In this document: positions 6,615 through 14,915 of the stretch, one piece after another | How the letters are laid out: every line of letters starts with the position of its first letter | Numbering within the stretch: the first letter of the stretch is position 1 | From: JBBIJR01 sp037445875 | GTDB taxonomy: Bacteria; CLD3; SB21 | Length of the DNA: 18,173 bases | Assembly: GCA_037445875.1 (NCBI GenBank) | Contig: JBBIJR010000072.1 | Location: forward strand, 1 to 18,173 | Direction of reading: 5' to 3' | Translations under genes and position numbers: made by a program | Notes under the pieces: generated by a model | Seen by the model: the letters and a program-made list of their open reading frames with translations, nothing else | Databases searched by the model: none | What the model was told of the DNA's origin: nothing

Positions 6615-9600
6615 ATGCGACAGAGAATGCTGAAAGGGATCGTGCAATACGGTCTGCAGCTTCTTCTCGTTATGTTTCTCGTGGTAGGTTGGACGAGCCT
6701 CGTGCGGGCCACAACCTACTACAGTCAGGGGGGTGGCGGGGATTTCACGGGCACCAATGTGTGGGACACTCAACCGGATGGGGCGGGTTCGGATTACACG
6801 GCCGGCACCAATGAGGCGGGCAACTCATTTGTGATCCAGAGCGGCGACGTCATCACGCTGACAGCCGATCAGACACTCGATTCGCTCATTATCCATGACG
6901 GGGGAGATCTTGTCGACGATGACGGATCCGGTCCATGGACCCTCTTCGTTATTGGGAATTTCACTGTCACCGCCAGCGGATCATACACGGCGACCGGTGT
7001 TATCGATTTCATTGGCTCCGGGTCTCAGCAGGTTGCGGATGCAGCGGGCGTGACCTTTCCGACATTCCGGGTGACCAAGTCCGGAGGTACGCTAACAGCG
7101 CAGTCGAGCCTCGCCGTCGGACCGGTATCGGTGTTTGGTGGTACGTTCACGATGAATGGGTTTGACCTAGCCGGCAGCGACAGCATTTCTGTCAGAGGAG
7201 GAACGCTGACCCTGTCGAGCGGAAACCATGACGTGACCGGGTTGTTTCTTCTGGAATCCGGTACATGCAACGCGGGATCCGGGATCATCACTTTCGTCGG
7301 CAATTTCACGAAGACCGGCGGAACATTCAATGAGGAAACCGCGGAGCTGGTTTTCAATTCAAACACGCCAACGATTACGACGAACACCGATATTGCCATA
7401 GACAAGCTTACGACAAAGCCCCCGACTGCAGTAGGCAGTACGCGGGTGCTTACGCTGGCAGGATCGGGCGGCACCAGACAGTTCACCATCAATACGCAGT
7501 ACGAGAGGGGTGAACGATCACTCGGCACGACGTTGAGTTCTGCGACGCTGGTGTATGCTGCCGGTGCAACGCTGTTGTACACACAAGCCGGCGCAGCGAT
7601 GACGGTGGATGCCGATGAGTGGCCGGTGTCATCCGGACCGGACATCGTGGAGAATGCGGGGAGCCACGACCTGACGCTGGACGCCCAGGCGGACCGCTCG
7701 ATCTCCCAACTTATCGTGCGGCAGACCGGCGCCACGCGCAATTTCCGCCTCAATATCGGCGCGGCCAATACGCTTACGATCGATGACACTCTTCAGAGAA
7801 AGACGACCGGAACCGCCGGTATTACCATCCTGAGCGGTACACTTGCCTACGGGGCCGGCGCAACGCTGATGTACAATCCAAGTTCTCCCGCGAGTGTGAC
7901 CGTCGGTGCAGAATGGCCGACGTCCACGGGACCGGCCAACGTGGTGGTGAACAACTCCGGTAACACGGTAACGGGATCGGCGAGTCGAACAATCAGCCGC
8001 AAACTTGATCTGCAGCAGGGCACGCTGAGCCTGGGGTCGAACACCTTAACGGTTCTTGGAGACGTGGCAGGCAGTGAAGTGGCAGGGAGTGCGTCCATCG
8101 CCGATGCAACGACCCTGTCCATGGGTAACGGCGCGGGCAGTGTCAACAGCCAGTACTTCACTGGGAACATAACCCTCAACAAATTGACCGTTAACAAAAC
8201 CGGAGGCGCCAACGACGATTCGAACACGGTCCGCGTTTCGGGCACTCTCACGTTCACGGCGAGCGGAGCGCTGACCGTGACGGCCGGCACGCTCTTTCTG
8301 GACGGCGACGGCAAGATCGCCTCGGCCAATCAGGGTACTTTGACGCTGACGGTCTCGTCGGGCGGCAGGCTTCGGACCGGAGGCCAGAGTCTCACGGGCA
8401 TCGGTACTATCAGTGCATCTTCCGGTACTATCGTCTTTGATGGAAGCAGCAATGAGAACATGCCTACCGGCATTACTATCGGCACGCTGGAGGTGAACAA
8501 CGCCAGCGGAGTTACGGCCACCTCGGGCACACTGACCGTGGGGACCAGTCTGGTCCTGACCAGCGGAATCATAACTACCACTTCCTCCAACCGCCTTCAG
8601 TTGAGTTCCACGGCGACGGTGTCCGGCACCCCCGGCGCCACTCGCATGGTCGTCGGACCCCTGCGCAAGGCCTTTGCATCCGGGGATGCAGCTGCCTTTA
8701 CCTATCCCATTGGCTTCAGTACCAGCTACCGTCCCGCGACATTCGACTATTCCGCCAATGACGTTGGCACCAGTGTCATCGAGATCCAGGCGGTCAGCGG
8801 CGATCCCGGCGGAACGCCTCCAAGTGGAATTGCCGCCGTCGCGACCTCTCATTACTATACGATTCTGGAAGTTGGGACCGGCGGGACGTTTACGTATGAC
8901 CTCACGCTGACCTATACGGGGACAGGATTTACGCCTGATTCGCGCAACAAGATCATTTTGCAAAACGGAGCGGGCCCGACGTATTCGTTCCCGACCCAGG
9001 GAACGGCCAGTGGCGGCACACAGACGGTCACAGGTCTCACGGCGCTGCCGACGAACTCGGGCATTGCGGCTCTTGGAGCGGGTGGTGCCATCAAGCGGTG
9101 GCAGGGCACCAGTGGTAACTGGAGCGTGGCCGCAAACTGGGAAGACAGTGCTCTGCCGCTTACGGGCGACGAAATCCTATTGAACAATGCCCTGCAGGCG
9201 GGCTCCTATACCGTAACCTACGATGCCTCAACGTCCGCCACCTCCTTCGATCAGATCACGATCAGCGGGACGACGGGGACGGTAACGCTCCAGCTTGACA
9301 AATTCACGACGATCGATTTGACAAACGGTACGACCGGTCTCACTTTGTCGAACAATGCCAATTCGGTGCTGGTGTACAACGGAACCAGCATTGGCATGAA
9401 CGGCGGCGCATACAACAACGCCCGGACCAGCATCGGCGATGCGTCGACGGTGGAGTACCGGACAGGGACGATCTACTCCGACACCTACGGAGATCTCACC
9501 GTAAACACCACCGGATCCCTGAGCTCGGCCGGCGACATTGTCGTGAATGCGGATTACACGAAACAGGGCAGCGGTTCGCACGATGTGGCCGGTTCTCACC

Positions 9601-11384
9601 TGAGCGTGACCGGCTCATCCGACATTCAGGCGGGCACGCTTTCCACGTCCGGTACCGGTCGAGTCACACTGGGCGCCGTTACGAATGCGGGAACCGTGAC
9701 ATTGAACGGCTCTGGAATCTCCACCTTTGGCAGCGGAGGTGGGGCAGTCTCCAACACCGGCTCCATGACATTCAGTTCGACGGCAGGCAGCGTTACGTTT
9801 TCAGGAAACTATTCGGGATCAGGGACCCTTTCCGCGACCAGTGCCACCCCAAATGTCACTTTTGATGCCCAGTTCAACCCCGGCGGTAGTACGACATTCG
9901 GGTCGCAGACCCTCGATATCAACGGCACGATGAATCTGACAGGCGGAACGTTCACTCCATCAAGCACAACGACGTTCAGCGGTGCTACGCTTGCACTCAC
10001 CGGAGGTTCGTTTTCCACGTCCGCCGGTACGTTTACTTTTGACGGCGCAAGCCAGCAGACCGTGTCCAACGACGCCAGTCTGTTCAATCTTAGGATCAAC
10101 AACACCGGCACGTCGGACACAGCCGATGTTCGACTGCAGGGTGTCGTGACGGTCAACGGAACACTCACCTTTACCGACGGAATCTTCGATACGAAAGAAC
10201 TGGGTGGCACGCTGGTTCTGGCCGCCGGGTCCTCGGTAGCCGGCTCGCCCGGTGCGTCCAGTCACGTAAACGGGGCGGTCCGGGGAGTGTACAGTTCAAC
10301 GAGGACCAGTCATACGTTCAACATCGGGAGCAGCACGCGCTATCGTCCGATTACGCTTGCTTTCGGAAGCGTAACAGGCAATCCGACCGTGACGTTGGAG
10401 CAGTTCGAGACAGGCAATCAGATTCCTCTGACGTCCGGCATCAACTCGCCGCTGGCCGGTGTTTCTCGTGTGCGCAGTTGGACTATGACCTACAACGAGA
10501 GTGGAGGATCGACGACCAGCCCGACGATTCAGCTCACGTGGAACAACGCCGGGGGAGCCGGTATCTCGGATGGAGTCTGGGCCATCACGGGTTCGAGTAC
10601 CTCCGCGGACGTTGTGGTGGCACAGCAGCCCGCACAGACGGGCAACTGGTCCAGTCGCGGGCAGAGCGGCTTCACGGGCACTTACGCGACCGGGAGCAAT
10701 TCCAACTCGGGAACGGTGACCAGTACGACTGCTCTCACTTTGACGGACGGCCAGACCGACAACGTGACATTCGGCGCGTTGAGCACGGACGTCTCCCTGC
10801 CGGTGGAGCTGAGTGCATTCGAAGCAACCGAGTTGAGGAACCTCGGGCATATCCAGTTAAACTGGACGACCGAGTCGGAGATCGACAATGCCTACTGGCT
10901 CGTCCAGCGCAAGGTCGGCGAGGGCGAATTCGAGACGATCACAACGATCAACGGTCAGGGCACCAAGACCAGCGCCACAGATTACCAGTACCTCGACATG
11001 AACGTTCAATCCGGTGACACGCTGACCTACCGGTTGGCCGATGTCTCGTTCAGCGGCGCGATTGCGTTCCACTTCGAACGCGGGATCCGCGTGAGGTTGC
11101 CGGACAAGTACGAGTTGGTCGGCAACTATCCCAATCCGTTCAACCCGACCACGACGATTTCGTATCGGCTGCCAAAGGAATCGCGGGTGCACTTGACCAT
11201 TTACAACATGTTGGGCCAGAAGGTCCGCGATCTCGTGCCCGGTACGACTCAGTCGGCAGGCATACACCGCGTGGTTTGGGATGGCCTCAACCAGAACGGG
11301 TCGAGTGTTTCGACCGGCATTTACATTTACCGCCTGCAGGCGGGTGACTTCCGAATGACCAGGAAGATGACGTTCATGAAGTAG
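6615..11384 (+). CDS. giant secreted beta-repeat protein with C-terminal type IX secretion (Por) sorting domain
   Basis: This is a secreted or cell-surface protein of 1,589 residues. I prefer the ATG at 6615 because GGAGG lies just upstream and the product then begins with a clean signal peptide: basic MRQRMLKG, a hydrophobic LQLLLVMFLVVGW core and cleavage near VRATTYY. An in-frame ATG at 6582 would add 11 residues. The bulk is Gly/Ser/Thr-rich, Cys-poor sequence made of short beta strands ('GGTLTLSSG', 'AGTLFLDGDG'), like beta-helix or adhesin stalks. A module of about 98 residues is repeated in tandem near 280-475, and a 'G.PGA...G..K....FTYPIGFSTSYRPATF' module appears near 669 and again near 1209. 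The 'RWQGTSGNWSVAANWEDSALPLTGDEILLNN' motif starts near 829. A fibronectin-like segment (about 1392-1485) and the NYPNPFNP tail (from about 1499) form the sorting region typical of Bacteroidota/Ignavibacteria. The ligand or function is unknown; adhesion or matrix roles are plausible. It is a single-gene unit ending at a strong terminator. Confidence 0.88.
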   Translation: MRQRMLKGIVQYGLQLLLVMFLVVGWTSLVRATTYYSQGGGGDFTGTNVWDTQPDGAGSDYTAGTNEAGNSFVIQSGDVITLTADQTLDSLIIHDGGDLVDDDGSGPWTLFVIGNFTVTASGSYTATGVIDFIGSGSQQVADAAGVTFPTFRVTKSGGTLTAQSSLAVGPVSVFGGTFTMNGFDLAGSDSISVRGGTLTLSSGNHDVTGLFLLESGTCNAGSGIITFVGNFTKTGGTFNEETAELVFNSNTPTITTNTDIAIDKLTTKPPTAVGSTRVLTLAGSGGTRQFTINTQYERGERSLGTTLSSATLVYAAGATLLYTQAGAAMTVDADEWPVSSGPDIVENAGSHDLTLDAQADRSISQLIVRQTGATRNFRLNIGAANTLTIDDTLQRKTTGTAGITILSGTLAYGAGATLMYNPSSPASVTVGAEWPTSTGPANVVVNNSGNTVTGSASRTISRKLDLQQGTLSLGSNTLTVLGDVAGSEVAGSASIADATTLSMGNGAGSVNSQYFTGNITLNKLTVNKTGGANDDSNTVRVSGTLTFTASGALTVTAGTLFLDGDGKIASANQGTLTLTVSSGGRLRTGGQSLTGIGTISASSGTIVFDGSSNENMPTGITIGTLEVNNASGVTATSGTLTVGTSLVLTSGIITTTSSNRLQLSSTATVSGTPGATRMVVGPLRKAFASGDAAAFTYPIGFSTSYRPATFDYSANDVGTSVIEIQAVSGDPGGTPPSGIAAVATSHYYTILEVGTGGTFTYDLTLTYTGTGFTPDSRNKIILQNGAGPTYSFPTQGTASGGTQTVTGLTALPTNSGIAALGAGGAIKRWQGTSGNWSVAANWEDSALPLTGDEILLNNALQAGSYTVTYDASTSATSFDQITISGTTGTVTLQLDKFTTIDLTNGTTGLTLSNNANSVLVYNGTSIGMNGGAYNNARTSIGDASTVEYRTGTIYSDTYGDLTVNTTGSLSSAGDIVVNADYTKQGSGSHDVAGSHLSVTGSSDIQAGTLSTSGTGRVTLGAVTNAGTVTLNGSGISTFGSGGGAVSNTGSMTFSSTAGSVTFSGNYSGSGTLSATSATPNVTFDAQFNPGGSTTFGSQTLDINGTMNLTGGTFTPSSTTTFSGATLALTGGSFSTSAGTFTFDGASQQTVSNDASLFNLRINNTGTSDTADVRLQGVVTVNGTLTFTDGIFDTKELGGTLVLAAGSSVAGSPGASSHVNGAVRGVYSSTRTSHTFNIGSSTRYRPITLAFGSVTGNPTVTLEQFETGNQIPLTSGINSPLAGVSRVRSWTMTYNESGGSTTSPTIQLTWNNAGGAGISDGVWAITGSSTSADVVVAQQPAQTGNWSSRGQSGFTGTYATGSNSNSGTVTSTTALTLTDGQTDNVTFGALSTDVSLPVELSAFEATELRNLGHIQLNWTTESEIDNAYWLVQRKVGEGEFETITTINGQGTKTSATDYQYLDMNVQSGDTLTYRLADVSFSGAIAFHFERGIRVRLPDKYELVGNYPNPFNPTTTISYRLPKESRVHLTIYNMLGQKVRDLVPGTTQSAGIHRVVWDGLNQNGSSVSTGIYIYRLQAGDFRMTRKMTFMK

Positions 11385-11407
11385 GCCGTCGGCGACCGGA
11401 TTTGATG

Positions 11408-11438
11408 AAGGCTGTGAGCGACCTCACAGCCTTTTTTT
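11408..11438 (+). terminator. strong intrinsic terminator after secreted-protein gene
   Basis: GGCTGTGAG (11410-11418), loop CGAC and CTCACAGCC (11423-11431) form a perfect 9 bp stem. Flanking AA/TT pairs extend it, and seven T residues (11432-11438) follow directly. It starts 24 bases after the stop codon at 11382-11384 and should separate this transcript from aroA. Confidence 0.95.
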
Positions 11439-11553
11439 GTGGTCTCGGAGCCACTTCGTCGTTGATTTTGTTTCGACTCTTTCCTATGTTCAACCGAGCG
11501 TCGTCATCAGAACCAATCGATCGACTTCCCGCAGAACCGCTAAAACAGGGCTT
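11439..11553 (+). promoter_or_regulatory. short spacer between terminator and aroA, presumed aroA promoter
   Basis: About 115 bases lie between the terminator T-run and the most plausible aroA start. The stretch is more AT-rich (11458-11490) and should hold the aroA promoter, but no convincing -35/-10 pair was found. The aroA frame stays open through this region without any ATG or GTG, so the protein could in principle start further upstream at a non-canonical codon. Confidence 0.3.
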
Positions 11554-12858
11554 TTGAAGGCATTGGAACTTCTCGTTCAACCACGGGATCGACTTCAGCT
11601 GGAGACCCGGCTTCCGGGAGACAAGTCGATTTCGCACCGCGCGGCCTTGATTGCCGCTCTCAGCGAAGGGAAATCGGTGCTGTACAACTATGGAAGTGGG
11701 TCGGACTGCGGGATCACGCTGGAAGTGTTGCGACAGCTCGGGGTTCGAATTGATCAGAATCGTCATGAGGTCAGCATTCAGGGCAAGGGGCTGTTCGGGT
11801 TCGATCCGGTCTCGACGAACCTGTTCTGCGGCAATTCGGGAACGACGGCGCGACTTCTGGCGGGCATACTGGCGGGCCAGCCGTTTCTCAGCCGGTTACT
11901 TGGAGATGCATCCCTCAGCGGTCGTCCGATGGAGAGGGTGGCCGAACCCTTGAGGCGGATGGGTGCCTCTATCACAACATCCAGAGAAGGTACGCTGCCG
12001 ATGACCGTCGAAGGCCACCAGTTGAAGCCGCTGGATTTTACGCTGGAAATACCCAGCGCTCAGGTCAAGTCGGCCGTTCTCCTTGCAGGTCTGCTTGCCG
12101 ATGGCACGACGATTGTGCGCGAGCGGAGAAGGACGCGGGACCACACGGAGCGTCTGCTTCCGTCCGTTCGTGTCGAAGAAAACGGCGGTGGGCGAATCCT
12201 GTCGGTTGAGGGTGGCCGAGGTATGTGCGGCCGCAACCTCACAATTCCCGGTGACCTCTCGTCCGCAGCGTTCCTGATCGCTGCATCTCTCCTCAGACCC
12301 GGATCGGAGCTCGTGGTCCGTGATGTGGGACTGAACCCGACGCGGACGTATTTCCTGGAAGTCCTGAAGCGCATGGGCGCCGAGATCTCAACGGAGCTGG
12401 AGAAGTCGAGCGCCCCGGAACCGTGTGGCACGCTGACGGTGAAGTCCGGTGGAGGCGGGCTCGGGGGCGCTGTGCTGTCCGGAGAGGAGATTCCGTTATT
12501 GATAGACGAAATTCCGGCGATGGCCGTTCTCGGGACCGCCTGCGACGGCGGCCTCGAAGTCCGCGACGCAGGAGAGCTGCGGCTGAAGGAGTGCGATCGG
12601 ATCCGGGCCATCACGGAGAATCTGCGGGCAATGGGCGTGAAGGTTGATGAGTGGGAGGACGGCTTCCGTGTTCATCCCGGCCGCCTGCGCGGTGGCCGCG
12701 TACGGACATTCGGAGATCATCGCGTGGCCATGGCGATGACGGTGGCGGCCATGGGAGCCGACGGAAAGACAACGATCGACGATATGCAGTGCGTGGAGGT
12801 TTCGTTTCCCGAATTCCTGAGCCTGTTGGATTCGGATCGATCTGCCGAATTGAATTGA
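11554..12858 (+). CDS. aroA: 3-phosphoshikimate 1-carboxyvinyltransferase (EPSP synthase, class II type)
   Basis: This is the sixth enzyme of the shikimate pathway, joining phosphoenolpyruvate to shikimate 3-phosphate on the way to chorismate. With the TTG start at 11554 it has 434 residues, the usual family length. Upstream extension to 11437 would start inside the terminator. Key motifs are LPGDKSISHRA (20-30, active-site Lys24), CGNSGTTARLL (92-102), SGRPMERVAEPLRRMGA (122-138), IPGDLSSAAF (231-240), LIDEIPAMAV (316-325, catalytic Asp318), ELRLKECDRI (341-350, Glu346) and GDHRVAMAM (387-395). All four sequence marks used to define class II enzymes are present: R-D-H-T-E (195-199), G-D-K-S, S-A-Q-V-K (168-172) and N-P-T-R (261-264). 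The TTG has AGGG only three bases upstream, so the exact start is uncertain. The Gfo-like gene follows after 33 bp, probably in one transcript. Confidence 0.95.
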   Translation: MKALELLVQPRDRLQLETRLPGDKSISHRAALIAALSEGKSVLYNYGSGSDCGITLEVLRQLGVRIDQNRHEVSIQGKGLFGFDPVSTNLFCGNSGTTARLLAGILAGQPFLSRLLGDASLSGRPMERVAEPLRRMGASITTSREGTLPMTVEGHQLKPLDFTLEIPSAQVKSAVLLAGLLADGTTIVRERRRTRDHTERLLPSVRVEENGGGRILSVEGGRGMCGRNLTIPGDLSSAAFLIAASLLRPGSELVVRDVGLNPTRTYFLEVLKRMGAEISTELEKSSAPEPCGTLTVKSGGGGLGGAVLSGEEIPLLIDEIPAMAVLGTACDGGLEVRDAGELRLKECDRIRAITENLRAMGVKVDEWEDGFRVHPGRLRGGRVRTFGDHRVAMAMTVAAMGADGKTTIDDMQCVEVSFPEFLSLLDSDRSAELN

Positions 12859-12891
12859 CCCATCCAGAACAACGAACCGTTCGGAGGTTGT

Positions 12892-13932
12892 ATGTCCAAG
12901 GAGAAAGCGCACACGGAGCAGGAAAAGGTGCGGATCGGGGTCATCGGATGCGGCGCGATCGCACAGGTGGTCCATTTGCCCATCTTGTCGCGCATGGAAA
13001 ACGTGGAGATTGTGGCGATCGCCGACGTGGACAAGACCAAAGTGCAGGCCCTGGCCGAGAAGTACTCGGTGCGGCATTACTTCACGGATCACGCCAGGTT
13101 GCTGGAACGGGAGGACATTGACGGCGTGCATGTTTGCACCCCCAATCATCTTCACGCGCCCATCACCAGGGAATCCCTCGGCGCAGGCAAGCATGTGATG
13201 GTAGAGAAACCCATCGCCCGGACGCACGATGAAGCATTGTCCATGGTTGAGGAGGCCAGGAAACGCAAGCGGAAGCTGATGGTCGGGATGAACCACCGTT
13301 TTCGGCCGGACGCGATGATCCTGAAGAACTTCGTGAAAGGCAAGGAGCTGGGAAAGATCTTCTACACGAAATCCGGCTGGCTGCGTCGGAGGGGCAGCTG
13401 GAACGAGACGGAATGGCTGAAGAAGAAGAGCATAGCGGGGGGCGGCGTATTCATGGATCTCGGCATTCCCATGCTGGACCTGTCGATCTGGCTCATGGGT
13501 AACACGAAAGTCGTGAGCGTGTACAGCGCCATGTACAACCACTATCAGAAGGAGGGCATCGAAGATTCCGCGACGGCCCTGATCCGCTTCGACAACGACG
13601 CCGTCCTGAGTCTGGAGGTCAGCTGGACCCTCCTTATGGAAAACGATTTCATGTACACTAACCTTTTCGGCACACTGGGGGGTGCCCTGCTGAATCCGCT
13701 GCGGATCCACAAAGAGATGCACAACAATCTCGTCAATGTGACCCCCACAAAGATGGAGCGCCCGGAGAACAGTTACAAGAAGTCCTACGAGTACGAACTG
13801 AAGCACTTCATCGAATGCATCAAGCATGACCGGCCGGTCCTGTCGAGCGGAGACGAAGCGGCGGAGATCATGCGAATTTCGGAGGCCATCTACGAATCGG
13901 CCAAGACCCGCCGCGAGATCAAGATGGAGTGA
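12892..13932 (+). CDS. Gfo/Idh/MocA-family NAD(P)-dependent oxidoreductase
   Basis: This is a 346-residue two-domain oxidoreductase of the glucose-fructose oxidoreductase / inositol dehydrogenase family, acting on a sugar, inositol or related carbonyl substrate. The Rossmann domain begins with 'RIGVIGCGAIAQVVHLP' (14-30). It continues with 'EIVAIADVD', 'VHVCTPNHLHA' (79-89) and the family hallmark 'AGKHVMVEKPIA' (98-109) containing the catalytic Lys106. The C-terminal sheet domain starts with 'GVFMDLGIPMLDL' (185-197). In most relatives this segment reads D-x-G-x-H-x-x-D with a catalytic His. Here Pro193 takes the His position, so classical dehydrogenase chemistry may be altered. The ATG at 12892 has GGAGG four bases upstream. 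The gene follows aroA by 33 bp, and its stop overlaps the patatin-like GTG (GTGA, 13929-13932). The substrate cannot be predicted, and no sugar pathway genes are adjacent. Confidence 0.9.
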   Translation: MSKEKAHTEQEKVRIGVIGCGAIAQVVHLPILSRMENVEIVAIADVDKTKVQALAEKYSVRHYFTDHARLLEREDIDGVHVCTPNHLHAPITRESLGAGKHVMVEKPIARTHDEALSMVEEARKRKRKLMVGMNHRFRPDAMILKNFVKGKELGKIFYTKSGWLRRRGSWNETEWLKKKSIAGGGVFMDLGIPMLDLSIWLMGNTKVVSVYSAMYNHYQKEGIEDSATALIRFDNDAVLSLEVSWTLLMENDFMYTNLFGTLGGALLNPLRIHKEMHNNLVNVTPTKMERPENSYKKSYEYELKHFIECIKHDRPVLSSGDEAAEIMRISEAIYESAKTRREIKME

Positions 13933-14852
13933 ATTCAGGATTGTTTCGAAAGGTCAAAATCGGCCTGGCGCTGGGAAGCGGCGGCGCCCGGGGACTTGCT
14001 CACATCGGTGTCATCAAAGTCCTTGAAAAGGGAGGCATCCCGATACACGTCATCGCGGGCAGCAGCATCGGGGCCCTGGTCGGCGGCATGTACGCGCAGA
14101 CGCTCGATATCGCCGACGTCGAACGGCGACTGCGTTCGTTTTTCCTGGGAGACGAGTTCCGCCGCACAGGGCTGCAGCTGTTCCGGCAGGAGGTTGATGC
14201 GGAGAACTTTTTCGGGCAAATTGCCCGCACGACCGACGAAGGCGTTCTCATCCACCTGGAACGCCACCGCATGGCCCTAATGAAGACGAACCGGCTGACC
14301 ATGATCATGGACCTGCTGCTGGGTGACGGATTGATCGAAAACACCCGGATCAAGTTTGCTCCCGTGGCGACCAACCTGGCCAGCGGAGAAATCGTAGTAT
14401 TTCGCAGCGGCAGCATACGTGAGGCGGTCAAGGCCAGCTCATCCGTTCCCGGCTTTCTGCCGCCCGTCGAATACCGGGGCATGATACTGGTCGAGGGAGC
14501 CGTGGGGGCGTCGATTCCGGTGGAACCCGCGTTTGCTCTGGGCGCCGATGTCGTCATCGCGGTCAACGTATCGCGCTCCATCGATGACGAGCCGATGCCC
14601 GGCCATGTCATCGATATTTTGTTTCGCACGAGTCTTATCACGTCGCTTCGAAACGATGCGCTGGCCTGTGAGCGTGCGCACGTGGTGGTTCGTCCGGCCG
14701 TGGGACGATTTCATTGGGCGGAGTTTGCCCCCCTGGAGGAATTAATCCGTCTCGGCGAGGAGGCTGCCGCGGCCCAGATCGAAGCGCTACAAAAGATCCT
14801 GAAGAAGAAGCCGGGGCGATTTTCCGCCTACCGCGCGGCACGTCACGGATGA
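13929..14852 (+). CDS. patatin-like phospholipase family protein (RssA-like), catalytic Asp replaced
   Basis: This is a 307-residue single-domain patatin-like protein; the family contains lipid acyl hydrolases with a Ser-Asp dyad. The oxyanion loop 'LGSGGARGLAHIGVIKVLEK' (15-34) and the nucleophile elbow 'IAGSSIGALVGG' (42-53, Ser46) are well preserved. The dyad Asp normally lies in a 'DGG/DGA' motif; here the aligned sequence is 'LVEGAVGASIPV' with Glu189. Activity may be reduced or changed. The rest, including 'APVATNLASGEIVVFRSG' and 'ALGADVVIAVNVS', follows bacterial RssA-type proteins. No signal peptide is seen. The GTG start at 13929 overlaps the stop of the upstream oxidoreductase, suggesting coupling. 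A TTG at 13941 preceded by AGGA is an alternative. The C-terminus is basic and Ala/Arg-rich (KKKPGRFSAYRAARHG). Confidence 0.88.
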   Translation: MNSGLFRKVKIGLALGSGGARGLAHIGVIKVLEKGGIPIHVIAGSSIGALVGGMYAQTLDIADVERRLRSFFLGDEFRRTGLQLFRQEVDAENFFGQIARTTDEGVLIHLERHRMALMKTNRLTMIMDLLLGDGLIENTRIKFAPVATNLASGEIVVFRSGSIREAVKASSSVPGFLPPVEYRGMILVEGAVGASIPVEPAFALGADVVIAVNVSRSIDDEPMPGHVIDILFRTSLITSLRNDALACERAHVVVRPAVGRFHWAEFAPLEELIRLGEEAAAAQIEALQKILKKKPGRFSAYRAARHG

Positions 14853-14858
14853 AACGTT

Positions 14859-14906
14859 TTTGTTTGATTTTATAGGCCGCATGCCATACTTTTGCGGTCA
14901 AACAAA
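14859..14906 (+). repeat. composite inverted repeat downstream of the patatin-like gene
   Basis: Outer arms TTTGTTTGA (14859-14867) and TCAAACAAA (14898-14906) are a perfect 9 bp inverted repeat. Flush against the 3' arm is an inner stem, CCGCA (14877-14881) with TGCGG (14893-14897), which leaves a 9-base bulge on the 5' side and an 11-base loop. On the + strand no T-run follows, so it is not a classical terminator, although it starts 6 bases after the patatin-like stop codon. It may protect the 3' end of the upstream mRNA or form the first part of the speA leader. Confidence 0.65.
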
Positions 14907-14915
14907 GCGGGTGTC

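Noticed and set aside
7025..7789. Long - strand frames across the secreted-protein gene
   Set aside because: They reflect the Gly/Ser/Thr codon bias of the + strand repeat protein. None has a start context or a domain.
6615..11384. Possible CRISPR or short tandem DNA repeat in the low-complexity gene
   Set aside because: The repetition is at protein level only. I saw no regularly spaced identical DNA repeats.
11437..11553. Upstream extension of aroA from a TTG at 11437
   Set aside because: This TTG begins inside the T-run of the terminator, and the added 39 residues have no counterpart in EPSP synthases.
12496..13827. 443-codon open frame on the - strand
   Set aside because: It lies opposite aroA and the Gfo-like gene, which have clear family motifs. 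The antisense product has no recognisable domain.
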